Positions 1 to 8,473 of a stretch of DNA of 64,000 bases are shown in pieces. The DNA is from Bacteroidia bacterium (GTDB lineage: Bacteria > Bacteroidota > Bacteroidia > J057). Made by a program: the position numbers and the translations under genes. The stretch is from the NCBI GenBank assembly GCA_041391665.1, contig JAWKNO010000003.1:310001-374000 (forward strand), written 5' to 3'. Below the pieces are notes generated by a model. It had not been told where the DNA came from and searched no databases. It saw only the letters and a list, made by a program, of their open reading frames with translations. How positions within the stretch are numbered: position 1 is the first letter of the stretch; each line of letters begins with the position of its first letter.

Positions 1-1
1 C

Positions 2-727
2 TTCATCAATTTTGAAATGGGACGCGAACCAGGTGGTCAAATCCTCAACGTCGAGAATCTCAGCAAACGCAATCAAAACGGAGAGATTCTTTTCGGGAAT
101 GTCAACTTTTCGGTCAATAGCGGTGATAAAATCGCGATCATTTCCCGTAAACCTGCTGCAATAACAGCCTTCTTCGATGTACTGGCTGGTAAAACTCAAC
201 CTGACACCGGCAAAGCGGAATTTGGTCAGACCATTACCTATGATTACCTCCCCAACGATAATGAGGAGTTTTTCTCCAATGAAAATAACCTCAACCTGGT
301 TGACTGGCTATGGCAATTCTCCAAAAGCGAAGAAAATGACGAGCAGTTTATCCGTGGTTTTCTGGGAAGAATGCTTTTCTCCGGTGAAGAGGTCTTCAAA
401 AAATCAAGTGTTCTCTCCGGTGGTGAAAAAGTGCGCTGTATGATGGCGAAAATGATGCTGAGTTTTCCCAACTTCCTGATCATGGACGAGCCCACCAACC
501 ACCTCGACCTCGAATCTATTACTGCACTAAACCGCGCACTGGAAGATTATAAAGGAAATCTCGTCTTCACCTCCCATGACCATACCCTGGTGCAGACTAT
601 TGCCAACCGCATCATCGAGATTACGCCCAATGGCATCATCGATAGTCTATGGAGTTTTGAAGAGTATCTGGCTTCCGAAAAAATCAGGGAGCAACGGGAT
701 GCGCTGTATGCAGGTGTTGGGGTTTAA
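2..727 (+). CDS. ABC-F family ATPase, C-terminal part (5' end outside window)
   Basis: The reading frame is open to the window edge; the ATG at 17 is internal, since the preceding codons (F-I-N-F-E) belong to the linker that precedes the second nucleotide-binding domain. The visible part is that second domain: signature VLSGGEKVR, Walker B and H-region IMDEPTNHLDLES, and a switch His in TSHD. The Walker A position reads IISRKPAAITAFF, with no GxxGxGKS/T. Such decay in the second domain is, from memory, also seen in YbiT/YkpA-like ABC-F proteins. ABC-F proteins have no membrane domain and act on the ribosome. The 3' end overlaps the convergent lipoprotein gene by 44 bp. Confidence 0.9.
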   Translation, partial: FINFEMGREPGGQILNVENLSKRNQNGEILFGNVNFSVNSGDKIAIISRKPAAITAFFDVLAGKTQPDTGKAEFGQTITYDYLPNDNEEFFSNENNLNLVDWLWQFSKSEENDEQFIRGFLGRMLFSGEEVFKKSSVLSGGEKVRCMMAKMMLSFPNFLIMDEPTNHLDLESITALNRALEDYKGNLVFTSHDHTLVQTIANRIIEITPNGIIDSLWSFEEYLASEKIREQRDALYAGVGV

Positions 728-1502
728 TGTCTTTCAGCGTACTGCCGATCAGTATTCCATTTGCCCAATAGATCCCGGTTTTGCCTTCGGGCAGGATATC
801 CATCGTCTCCCGTCCGGTATAAGGTTTCAGGGTTGAGGAAACAATCGCCGATCCGTCAAGGATATCTCCCGGCTTAAGCGAAACAAGTGGTACTCCCCGC
901 ATGTCCGGATGTCCCGGTGAAACTGCCAGTGTGCGTCCGTCGGCAAGGGCTATATGCAATAATTGGTGATCCTCGCTGACCTGAACCCGGTTTCTGATCA
1001 ATACCGGTGCTGCGATTTTTTGTCCGTCTTCATCCATTGTCCAGACCAGATCCCCTTCAGTAAGTTTTTCTATAGCAACTTCTCCTTTGGGCGTAGCAAT
1101 CGGTGTGGAAGGAGGAAGACAACGACAGGGAAGTTCATATCCGCGAAAATAGCTCCCACTCACAGTTTGCCAGAGTGAAGAACCATCCGTGAAATTTTTC
1201 ACCCAATGAGGAGATGTGGCATTTCCCACCGGAATACATACCAGCTGAATCGGCCAGGTAAGGGTGTCATTAGGGTCGAGAATTGCTTCCGGGCAATTAC
1301 TATCTGCAACGACCGTCACACCCATACAATTAGCAAAACATTCATTGACGTAGTTTCGCCCATCTTCCCCACATACAAAATGGTACTCAAATGTGGGACA
1401 ATCGCACTGCGAAAAGTCGGGAATCATAACAGGATCCATCGCCTGATTACATGCCAGTAAAAGACCTGTAGCCAGCATTGTAAAATACAGTATGTGTTTC
1501 AT
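684..1502 (-). CDS. Lipoprotein with Kazal-type inhibitor domain and C-terminal Hint domain
   Basis: The start at 1502 gives a 272-aa protein with a lipobox, LLLAC (Cys18). The frame extends upstream, but only without a signal peptide. Residues 33-70 hold a Kazal pattern: Cys33, 35, 44, 55, 59 and 70 around VCGEDGRNYVNE. Residues 128-255 resemble a Hint (hedgehog/intein) fold: Cys128 followed by LPPSTPIATPKG, block-B-like SPGHP (His198) and a late WANGILIGST. Hint domains self-cleave proteins; a Kazal domain inhibits serine proteases. Processing here is inferred only. It lies downstream of the LRR gene in the same direction and its 3' end overlaps the ABC-F gene. Confidence 0.8.
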   Translation of the reverse strand: MKHILYFTMLATGLLLACNQAMDPVMIPDFSQCDCPTFEYHFVCGEDGRNYVNECFANCMGVTVVADSNCPEAILDPNDTLTWPIQLVCIPVGNATSPHWVKNFTDGSSLWQTVSGSYFRGYELPCRCLPPSTPIATPKGEVAIEKLTEGDLVWTMDEDGQKIAAPVLIRNRVQVSEDHQLLHIALADGRTLAVSPGHPDMRGVPLVSLKPGDILDGSAIVSSTLKPYTGRETMDILPEGKTGIYWANGILIGSTLKDIKPQHLHTAHPVAP

Positions 1503-1570
1503 ATTCTTTTTTATCACTTGACGGAGAAAATATGAAATCTGCTGCACCACGATAAAAGGAGGTAATTTCC

Positions 1571-2119
1571 CTACAACCAAAACATAGATAAATTGGGGAA
1601 ATCTGCCTGGTCTACAGGTGGTTCGCTGAATATATTTTCCGCCAGATCGAGCTTCATCAGGCCTTTTAATTCGGAAAAGCCTGTCGGAAGCGCTGTGAGT
1701 TGATTTGTCCGAAGGTACAACTCTCTCAGATTCACCAGCTTTGTGATGGATGCAGGCAATGTGGGCAATAGGTTATTTCTCACTTCCAGCATCCGGAGTG
1801 ATTGTAATTCGCCGATTGAATCTGGTAAAGCAGTCAGTTGATTGTCTCTTACCATCAAAACCCGAAGGTGTTTGAGCGTTCCGATGCTTTCGGGCAGCGA
1901 GGTGAGCTTATTGCCCCCCAGTTCCAGTACCCGCAGATTTTCGAGCCGGGCGATCGACTCCGGAAGCACCTCCAGTTGATTATCTGTCAGCCCCAGTACA
2001 GTAAGATGTTTTGCGGCAAGTAGCAGCTCTGGTAAATCAACAAGCCCCAGCCCCGTAAGGTGCAGGGCTGAGAGCTTGTTGTTATAAGTTACTTCGATGC
2101 GACGGAGCGCTTCTTCCAT
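1571..2119 (-). CDS. Leucine-rich repeat protein
   Basis: This 182-aa protein is almost entirely LRRs of about 23 residues (LxxLPxSIxxLxxLRxLxLxxNxL); at least six repeats are readable between residues 15 and 165. There is no signal peptide, so it is probably cytoplasmic. The start codon overlaps the stop of the upstream nuclease gene (TAATG), so translation is probably coupled. LRRs of this kind bind proteins; the partner is unknown. It is an odd cytosolic gene between two exported ones. Confidence 0.85.
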   Translation of the reverse strand: MEEALRRIEVTYNNKLSALHLTGLGLVDLPELLLAAKHLTVLGLTDNQLEVLPESIARLENLRVLELGGNKLTSLPESIGTLKHLRVLMVRDNQLTALPDSIGELQSLRMLEVRNNLLPTLPASITKLVNLRELYLRTNQLTALPTGFSELKGLMKLDLAENIFSEPPVDQADFPNLSMFWL

Positions 2120-5100
2120 TATCGTTTGATAACTTTGATCGTTTGCTTTTCGCCTCCGGCAATGACCGTAAGCAGATACATTCCGGGAGCGAGGGAGGTT
2201 GTGGAAACGGTTACTTCTGTTTCTCCCTCATCAAAACGGGTTTCAGGGATCAATACCTGAACTTTTTGTCCCATGAGGTTGTACAGTTCAGCATTTACCA
2301 GCGTTTCTACTGAAAGATTGAGATTAACGGTAAGTTTATGCTCAAATGGATTGGGCCACGCTCCCACCTGTGGTATCAGGTTCTCCTCTCCGGTAAATAC
2401 CACTTTTGCGCCACCGGTTCCAAATGTATGATTGCCCAGGAAGCTAAATGTATTGCTGCCATAAGCGTCCCACTCAGAAACTGTATAAGTGGTATTGGGG
2501 CTGATGATTTCGGGTTTTCTTACGCGAGTAGTGTTAGCTGCAAAATTGGAACTACCGCCATTAAAAACACCGATAATGTCAATCAATACATTGTTTTTAA
2601 ACAAACCTATCGGATCATTCCCTGAAAAGTTCATCACACCTCCTGAAACCAACAAGTCTGCAACGGACGTAATCCCCGAAGAAGCAGAAGCGTTGCCTAC
2701 CACAAATACCTCGCTGTCTGCCAGTGTTCCGCTCAATGTAAGTGTATTTCGCCAGTTACCGGAACCATTAGACTGCCACTTCAGTGAATAAGACGAAAGG
2801 TTTACAGCCGCTCCGGTGAAATTGGCGATTTCCAGAGCCCGGTTGCTCTGCGAACCTTCCACATATTCGGAGAAAAACAAATCCGTAGCCGTAACTACAG
2901 GTGCTTCGGTTTGTCCGCTGACGACATTGCTGTTTGCACTGTTTCCGCCGGTATTATAGGCAACCACATAATAATAATATGTTGTGAGCAATTGCATGGT
3001 ATTGTCTGTATAGCTGACTACATCTGCCCCCAGATCTGCGATTTGCCCAAAATTCACATTGTCTGAAGAACGGAAAACCAAATAACCATCTTCATCGGTA
3101 AGGTCATCCCACGAAAGACTAAGGTCATTCACAGTAGCTGTAAGCGCCAGATTTGCAGGTGCTGAAGGCGGATTCGGCAGCGAACCATTGACATCGTGGC
3201 TGCCCAAAAAGCTGAAGGTATTGCTGGCATAACTGTCCCATTCTGCCGTTGTATAAGTAGCTGACGGACTTGTAACCGTAGGTTTACGAACCAGCGTTAC
3301 ATCTGCGCCAAAGTTGGCACCTGTTCCAAAAGTTCCCACAACATCTATCAATGTGCCATTTTTAAACAAGCCGATCGGGTCATTTCCATTAAAAGTAACA
3401 ATGGCCGAACCCGTACTCACATCCGCCTGCGCGAGAATCGCTGGGTCAGCAGCACTATTGGCGATTACCCAGACTGCGCCGTGAGCCAATGTACCGCTCA
3501 GGGCATAATCATCGGCCCAGACACCGCCGCCATTGGTTTCTTTGCGAAGTACATAGCCGGTCAGGTTAACCGCAGAACCGGTAAAGTTGGCGATTTCGAT
3601 TGCTTTGTTGAAGGAGGAACCTTCGATGTACTCGGAAATCAGAAGATCCGTTGTATTGCCGCCTGTGCTTTCGGTAGCGCCGCTGACGACATTGCTGTTA
3701 CCGCTGTTTCCCCCCGCATTGTAGGCCACTACATAATAGTAATAGGTAGTAAGCAACTGAATCGTATTGTCGGTAAATGTATTTTCATCTGTCGCCAGGG
3801 AAGCAATCTGTGAAAATGAGACATTGTCTTCAGACCGGAATACCAGATATCCTTCTTCATCAGTCACATCATCCCAGCTAAGATTCAGGTCAACCGTAGT
3901 AGCCAGAAGGGCCAGATTGGCAGGAGCTGCGGGCGGCAGCGGAGTAGAAGGCCCGTTGAAAGTATGTGTACCGAGGTTGCTGAAAGTATTGGTAGGATAG
4001 CTATCCCATTCCGCAACCACATAGGTATTCGAAGGACTGCTGATATCCGCTTTTCTTACCAGCGTAACATCCTGTGCAAAAACCGCACTGCTGCCAAAGT
4101 TGCCGATCACGTCGATTAGCGTACCATTTTTAAACAATCCCACCACATCATTGCCATTGAAAGTGACAATCGCAGCGCCTGTACTTACGTCAGCCTGTGC
4201 GAGAATTGCCGGGTCAGCGGAACTGTGAGCAATTACCCAGACTTCTCCCTGGGCGAGTGTTCCGGTAAGCGCATAATCGTCACCCCAGACACCGCCGCCA
4301 TTGGTTTCTTTCCGAAGCACATAACCGGCAAGATTCACCGGAGCACCGGTAAAGTTGGCAACCTCCAGGGCTTTATTAAAGGAAGAACCTTCTATATATT
4401 CGGAGAGAATCAGATCGGTCGCGTTGCCCCCGCCAGATCCACCACCCGTAGGCGTACCGCTTACAGTTGCTGAGTTGGGGCTGCTGCCTGTGCCGTTGTA
4501 TGCCACGAGGTAATAATAGTAAGTGGTTCCTGCAGTCAGGCCTGTATTGGTATAGGAAACGGTATTTGCAGAAAGCGTAGTAAACACCGAAAAATTCACA
4601 TTGTCGGTAGAGCGATACACTTCATACCCTGTCTCGCCAGCAGCGTCTGTCCAGGAAAGCGTAAGGCTTGTTCCACCCGCCGATATTGCCAGATTGGTAG
4701 GAGCAGAAGGTGCAGAAGAAGTAACATTCCACGCATCAGATACCCAATCGGGGTGATCGATATAGGGATTGCGGTTGCCCTGATAGGTTTCGACACCATC
4801 ATTTCGGCTTAGCTCCTTGGAAGAAACCGGATCCTGCAAATGCCACTGAAAAAGGGTATTCAGGTCAGCCACAGAAGTAATCGGGCCTGCCTGGGTCGGG
4901 TACATGGTAAAAAAGTAAAATATCGCCCTTGCACAGTCGCCTTTGTGATCTTCACGTGGTTCAAACTGCTGGTTGGCGTATTCGCTGTATTCTTCAATCA
5001 GCGAAGCGGGAATCGTCGTCTGACTTACATTATTGCGCATCCATTTGGTCGTAACATTGTCGTCAATCTCTGCAAAAGGATAATTGGAGCGCGTACTGTT

Positions 5101-5478
5101 CCAGATATCAAGTGCCGGAAACAGATGGTGAATATCCGACTGCATCGGCTCGGCACTGCCAAAAAAGCTCTGAGGAATGGTATGTTCTGCATTGATCGGT
5201 GCAGGGTTGGTACCCGTACCACCGTAAGTCCATGGCTGAACAAATCCTCCGTAAACATCCGTGATCGTATTGTTCTGGTTGTCGATGTAATTATACATGT
5301 ACATCCGGGAAGTAGAATAACCGAGCGTGGTATGAGACCCGTCGTAAAAATTCTGTTTAATCCAGTCCCGGAATGCCTGACCTGTGATGCCGGGAGGGGG
5401 CGTTTGGCCAAACAGGTTACCACTCAGCAATACGCCAAACAGTAACCACAAGGTGGTTTGGTAAAGCTTCTTTGTCAT
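2119..5478 (-). CDS. Secreted endonuclease I with three FN3-lamin-tail units and T9SS sorting domain
   Basis: This 1119-aa protein starts with a signal peptide (1-24). Residues 30-250 match the endonuclease I (EndA/NucM) family: INAEHTIPQSFF (Glu98-His99), SDIHHLFPALD and the late NRNPYIDHPDWV. It continues with three units of about 255 aa, each a fibronectin type III domain (about 257-343, 517-601, 772-856) followed by a lamin-tail domain (354-510, 609-764, 864-1020). The end (about 1037-1119) is a Por secretion type A domain with WPNPF and PGMYLLTV. The role is extracellular or surface DNA/RNA degradation after T9SS export (established for the families). Lamin-tail domains 1 and 2 are nearly identical, pointing to recent internal duplication. 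Confidence 0.93.
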   Translation of the reverse strand: MTKKLYQTTLWLLFGVLLSGNLFGQTPPPGITGQAFRDWIKQNFYDGSHTTLGYSTSRMYMYNYIDNQNNTITDVYGGFVQPWTYGGTGTNPAPINAEHTIPQSFFGSAEPMQSDIHHLFPALDIWNSTRSNYPFAEIDDNVTTKWMRNNVSQTTIPASLIEEYSEYANQQFEPREDHKGDCARAIFYFFTMYPTQAGPITSVADLNTLFQWHLQDPVSSKELSRNDGVETYQGNRNPYIDHPDWVSDAWNVTSSAPSAPTNLAISAGGTSLTLSWTDAAGETGYEVYRSTDNVNFSVFTTLSANTVSYTNTGLTAGTTYYYYLVAYNGTGSSPNSATVSGTPTGGGSGGGNATDLILSEYIEGSSFNKALEVANFTGAPVNLAGYVLRKETNGGGVWGDDYALTGTLAQGEVWVIAHSSADPAILAQADVSTGAAIVTFNGNDVVGLFKNGTLIDVIGNFGSSAVFAQDVTLVRKADISSPSNTYVVAEWDSYPTNTFSNLGTHTFNGPSTPLPPAAPANLALLATTVDLNLSWDDVTDEEGYLVFRSEDNVSFSQIASLATDENTFTDNTIQLLTTYYYYVVAYNAGGNSGNSNVVSGATESTGGNTTDLLISEYIEGSSFNKAIEIANFTGSAVNLTGYVLRKETNGGGVWADDYALSGTLAHGAVWVIANSAADPAILAQADVSTGSAIVTFNGNDPIGLFKNGTLIDVVGTFGTGANFGADVTLVRKPTVTSPSATYTTAEWDSYASNTFSFLGSHDVNGSLPNPPSAPANLALTATVNDLSLSWDDLTDEDGYLVFRSSDNVNFGQIADLGADVVSYTDNTMQLLTTYYYYVVAYNTGGNSANSNVVSGQTEAPVVTATDLFFSEYVEGSQSNRALEIANFTGAAVNLSSYSLKWQSNGSGNWRNTLTLSGTLADSEVFVVGNASASSGITSVADLLVSGGVMNFSGNDPIGLFKNNVLIDIIGVFNGGSSNFAANTTRVRKPEIISPNTTYTVSEWDAYGSNTFSFLGNHTFGTGGAKVVFTGEENLIPQVGAWPNPFEHKLTVNLNLSVETLVNAELYNLMGQKVQVLIPETRFDEGETEVTVSTTSLAPGMYLLTVIAGGEKQTIKVIKR

Positions 5479-5660
5479 GGATAATTTGTTACGCTTTTTA
5501 AACTTTGGGATAATAAAACCTTTTTTAATTGCTTATTTTTCAACAATCAGCAAAAAACTGCAACACAGGGACAAATCCAAATCAAAAGGTGTATTATCCG
5601 GCAGAAATTATCCACAGGTTCAAAACATAATTCTGCGGTTTTATTCTGCTCATTTTCTGG

Positions 5661-6884
5661 TCAAAAAAGCATACCTGCGGAGAGTGAAACAGTCTGAAAC
5701 CATGCCGTAGGCATAGGTGTACCGCTGGCGTCCAAAAGATATGGCGCAAAGCCATAAACGACTTCCCCCAAAACAATTCTTTTACCCAAAGGAAAATCCA
5801 CCCCTCCGCCGATCAGGTAATTGATATAAAAATTCCTTTGCTCAAGATCGCTAAACGTAGTGACAATCCCTGGCTCCAATGTATGCACACGCAGGGTTTC
5901 CCAACTTACAAACCGATTCATGCCCAATCCGCCAATAACATAGGGTCCACGTCCCCTCCGTGAAAATGAATATCGCAGATACACAGGCACCTCTATTCGT
6001 GAAGATGTAACCGTAACTTCCTGAAGATCAACCAGACCGGGCTCTTCTCTCAGCCGTGAATATTTATTGGTAGCTGAATAATAGGTGACGCCTGTACGAA
6101 CAGATGCTTTTTGGGTAAGCGCAGGAAAGGAAAGTTCAACCAATGCCGAGGGGACAAAGGAAAAACTGATCTCCGGAGAGCCGAATTCTGTAAAAACATA
6201 CCGCGCACTGCTTCCCGGTATCATATCAAATACAGAACCCATCCCACCAACAGAAATGCCCAGACGGACTTTCATTTTATCGGTTTCATGTTTATAGATT
6301 TCCATCCTTGCAGAACTGCATTCTGCGTAGTTTTCAAACAAACGCGCCAGGCTTTCCAGGTTAAAACCTGTTGCTTTTAAATAGCGGTCGATCTCATGGC
6401 AACCGATCATTTTGGCACGCAGCAGATACTTATACTCTTCCCGGTCTTTGGCGAATGTGCGGTTATCGACATGCACCTTTTCCTGGCTTAAAATCAGTTC
6501 TTCCAGTTTTCCTCCCGACTCGACAAAATAAGTATCCCGATAATATAAAAGGCTGTATTTGCCTCTGACTTTGTATTGGAGGAAAACCGTCTTTTGGTCG
6601 GCATTCTGACCTGAACGAAAAACTGCACCATCTAAAGAACCATACCCGCGGATTTCTTCAGGAGAAAAATTCTGCTCTTCCCCCTCACTGGAGATCTTAA
6701 AAACACATCTTGATGTATTAAACACATGATCCTGAAGAAAGACCAGACCCGGTAAAGAATCATTTCCCAGAGTCAGAATATATCCCTCGTTAAATCTGTC
6801 CTTTGCTGAATTTGACTGGCTGCGAACCAAGCCAAACGACAATAAGATTCCAACAAACAGCGCACAGGGTAGTAGTTTTCTCAT
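5661..6884 (-). CDS. Outer-membrane beta-barrel protein of unknown function
   Basis: The start at 6884 gives MRKLLPCALFVGILL, a clear signal peptide; the frame runs further upstream into the next gene without one. The mature part has an N-terminal soluble region (about 25-200) that includes a polar segment EYKYLLRAKMIGCHEIDRYL. After that come alternating amphipathic strands typical of a small outer-membrane barrel, ending in Phe (LSAGMLF). The function cannot be named. It sits just downstream of the GH140-like gene on the same strand, so it may be surface-exposed and co-expressed with it. Confidence 0.7.
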   Translation of the reverse strand: MRKLLPCALFVGILLSFGLVRSQSNSAKDRFNEGYILTLGNDSLPGLVFLQDHVFNTSRCVFKISSEGEEQNFSPEEIRGYGSLDGAVFRSGQNADQKTVFLQYKVRGKYSLLYYRDTYFVESGGKLEELILSQEKVHVDNRTFAKDREEYKYLLRAKMIGCHEIDRYLKATGFNLESLARLFENYAECSSARMEIYKHETDKMKVRLGISVGGMGSVFDMIPGSSARYVFTEFGSPEISFSFVPSALVELSFPALTQKASVRTGVTYYSATNKYSRLREEPGLVDLQEVTVTSSRIEVPVYLRYSFSRRGRGPYVIGGLGMNRFVSWETLRVHTLEPGIVTTFSDLEQRNFYINYLIGGGVDFPLGKRIVLGEVVYGFAPYLLDASGTPMPTAWFQTVSLSAGMLF

Positions 6885-6948
6885 ATCAACGATTTGCATC
6901 AAATATAATGATTGGCCGGAATTATGCGAATAGTCCTCCGGCAGGAAC

Positions 6949-8367
6949 TTATTCTCCGCCAGGCGCAGCATATCCTTTTGCCGCATCATCAATGACCAGC
7001 ACCCAGTCTGGCCCGCCCATCTCCTTGCGAAGACGCTTATCCCATGGCAGAGAGAATGTACCTGTATTGGGGAATGTGCCATTAAAATAAGTCATTCCAT
7101 TGCGCGGATTATACCACCATACGTTCAGATTTTCGCCTGCAATCGACTGAGTATTCACCAAAATTTTATAAGGATAGGGATAATAGATCATCAGATACGA
7201 AGCATCTTTTCCTCCCGGCGTACCGTCGCGGGTAGCCTGTATATGGTTGGCCCCCACGCCTTCCGCCGGCCAGCTGGGCCCATCTGACAGCAATACCGAC
7301 TGATCCGGGATGCGGGAAAGATACGGCCGCGACAACATCAGATTTTTCAAATACTGAAGATGCGAAGAGCCCGGAGCTACTAACGCCTCCAGCCAGTACA
7401 TATCCGCATATACAATGGGCGTCCGGCCTTTGTCAAACATTTGCCAGATACTATTATGACCGTAAGTAATGCCGCACCCTCCCGCAAAAACCGACCAGTA
7501 TGAAGCCCTGCGCACATCAAAATCATCAAATTTAGGCCCAGCTTCACTGAAACCCACCCGAATCCCTTCGTAATTGGGCTCGCCATCCAACACCGGTTTG
7601 GCCGGCGTGCGCGCATAGTCGCGGGCAATCATATCGTAATTGGGCGCACCGGGATGCATATGTCCCGATTGCAACATGTTGAAATCCAGCCACGGAGCTT
7701 CGTGAAGCACTTCGCCCGACGAACGCCCCCCATAAATATGATACGTCATCAGCCGGCCACCATCGCCCTTGTGTGTCCCCAATGCCATTTGATCCCAGAT
7801 TTCTTCATACCCCTCCGGCCCTCTGTCTCCGCCAAATATCCAGATGATGTTGGTATGTTTTTTAAGCCTTTCACCCAGATATTTTCCGTAAGAGAAAGCC
7901 GTCTCCGGTGTAAATAGCGAAAGGTTTTCAAAAAGCGGATGAGGTTTATTTTCAACGTGAGAACCCCAGGTAGGCAAAATAGCCATATAAAGACCGTATT
8001 CCGCAGCTTTCCCCACAGCGTAATCTACCAGGTCGAAAAATGCTTCATTGGGTTTGGTTACATCTGTGCCATCAAACGGAAGGTTACCTTCTGCGTTGGG
8101 AACAGTCACCCCATCCAGTTCGCCCAGCACCACCGCCTGTACCATCGTAAAACCCTTTGTAGCGCGATTGCGAAAATAGAGATCCATTTCGTCCCGGTTA
8201 AGCCGGTGAAATAATTCCCAGGCGGTATCTCCCAGATAAAAAAACGGCTGGCCATCTTCCGTGATGAGAAACCGCCCATTTTCACTGACTTTGAGACGAG
8301 GAAGTTGGGCATGGAGGAAATTTACAGCTGCAAAAGCCAGCAGGAAAAACAGGGCTGGGTATTTCAT
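6949..8367 (-). CDS. GH140/DUF4038 apiosidase-like glycoside hydrolase
   Basis: This 472-aa protein has a signal peptide (1-20). It opens with the family's beta-sheet lead LKVSENGRFLITEDGQPFFY, then LGDTAWELFHRLNRDE, a hallmark of the apiosidase-like (DUF4038) TIM barrel. Later motifs are IWIFGGDRG (likely acid/base region) and VLDGEPNYEG (candidate nucleophile Glu). The C-terminal 90 residues match the small beta-domain often called putative collagen-binding domain in this family. GH140 enzymes remove apiose from pectic side chains; other members act on other glycans, so the substrate is open. The protein is predicted to be periplasmic or secreted. Confidence 0.88.
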   Translation of the reverse strand: MKYPALFFLLAFAAVNFLHAQLPRLKVSENGRFLITEDGQPFFYLGDTAWELFHRLNRDEMDLYFRNRATKGFTMVQAVVLGELDGVTVPNAEGNLPFDGTDVTKPNEAFFDLVDYAVGKAAEYGLYMAILPTWGSHVENKPHPLFENLSLFTPETAFSYGKYLGERLKKHTNIIWIFGGDRGPEGYEEIWDQMALGTHKGDGGRLMTYHIYGGRSSGEVLHEAPWLDFNMLQSGHMHPGAPNYDMIARDYARTPAKPVLDGEPNYEGIRVGFSEAGPKFDDFDVRRASYWSVFAGGCGITYGHNSIWQMFDKGRTPIVYADMYWLEALVAPGSSHLQYLKNLMLSRPYLSRIPDQSVLLSDGPSWPAEGVGANHIQATRDGTPGGKDASYLMIYYPYPYKILVNTQSIAGENLNVWWYNPRNGMTYFNGTFPNTGTFSLPWDKRLRKEMGGPDWVLVIDDAAKGYAAPGGE

Positions 8368-8473
8368 AAGTAATACTTTCGTTAAATTTATTCATTCCTA
8401 CCGAAAACACATTTACCGATAGGTATAAAAACAAAAAGTAAGGGTTATATTCATACTATCAATCGTTTCTACC

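Noticed and set aside
4840..5445. 201-codon open frame on the plus strand
   Set aside because: Antisense to the endonuclease domain, with Arg/Cys-rich random composition and no family match.
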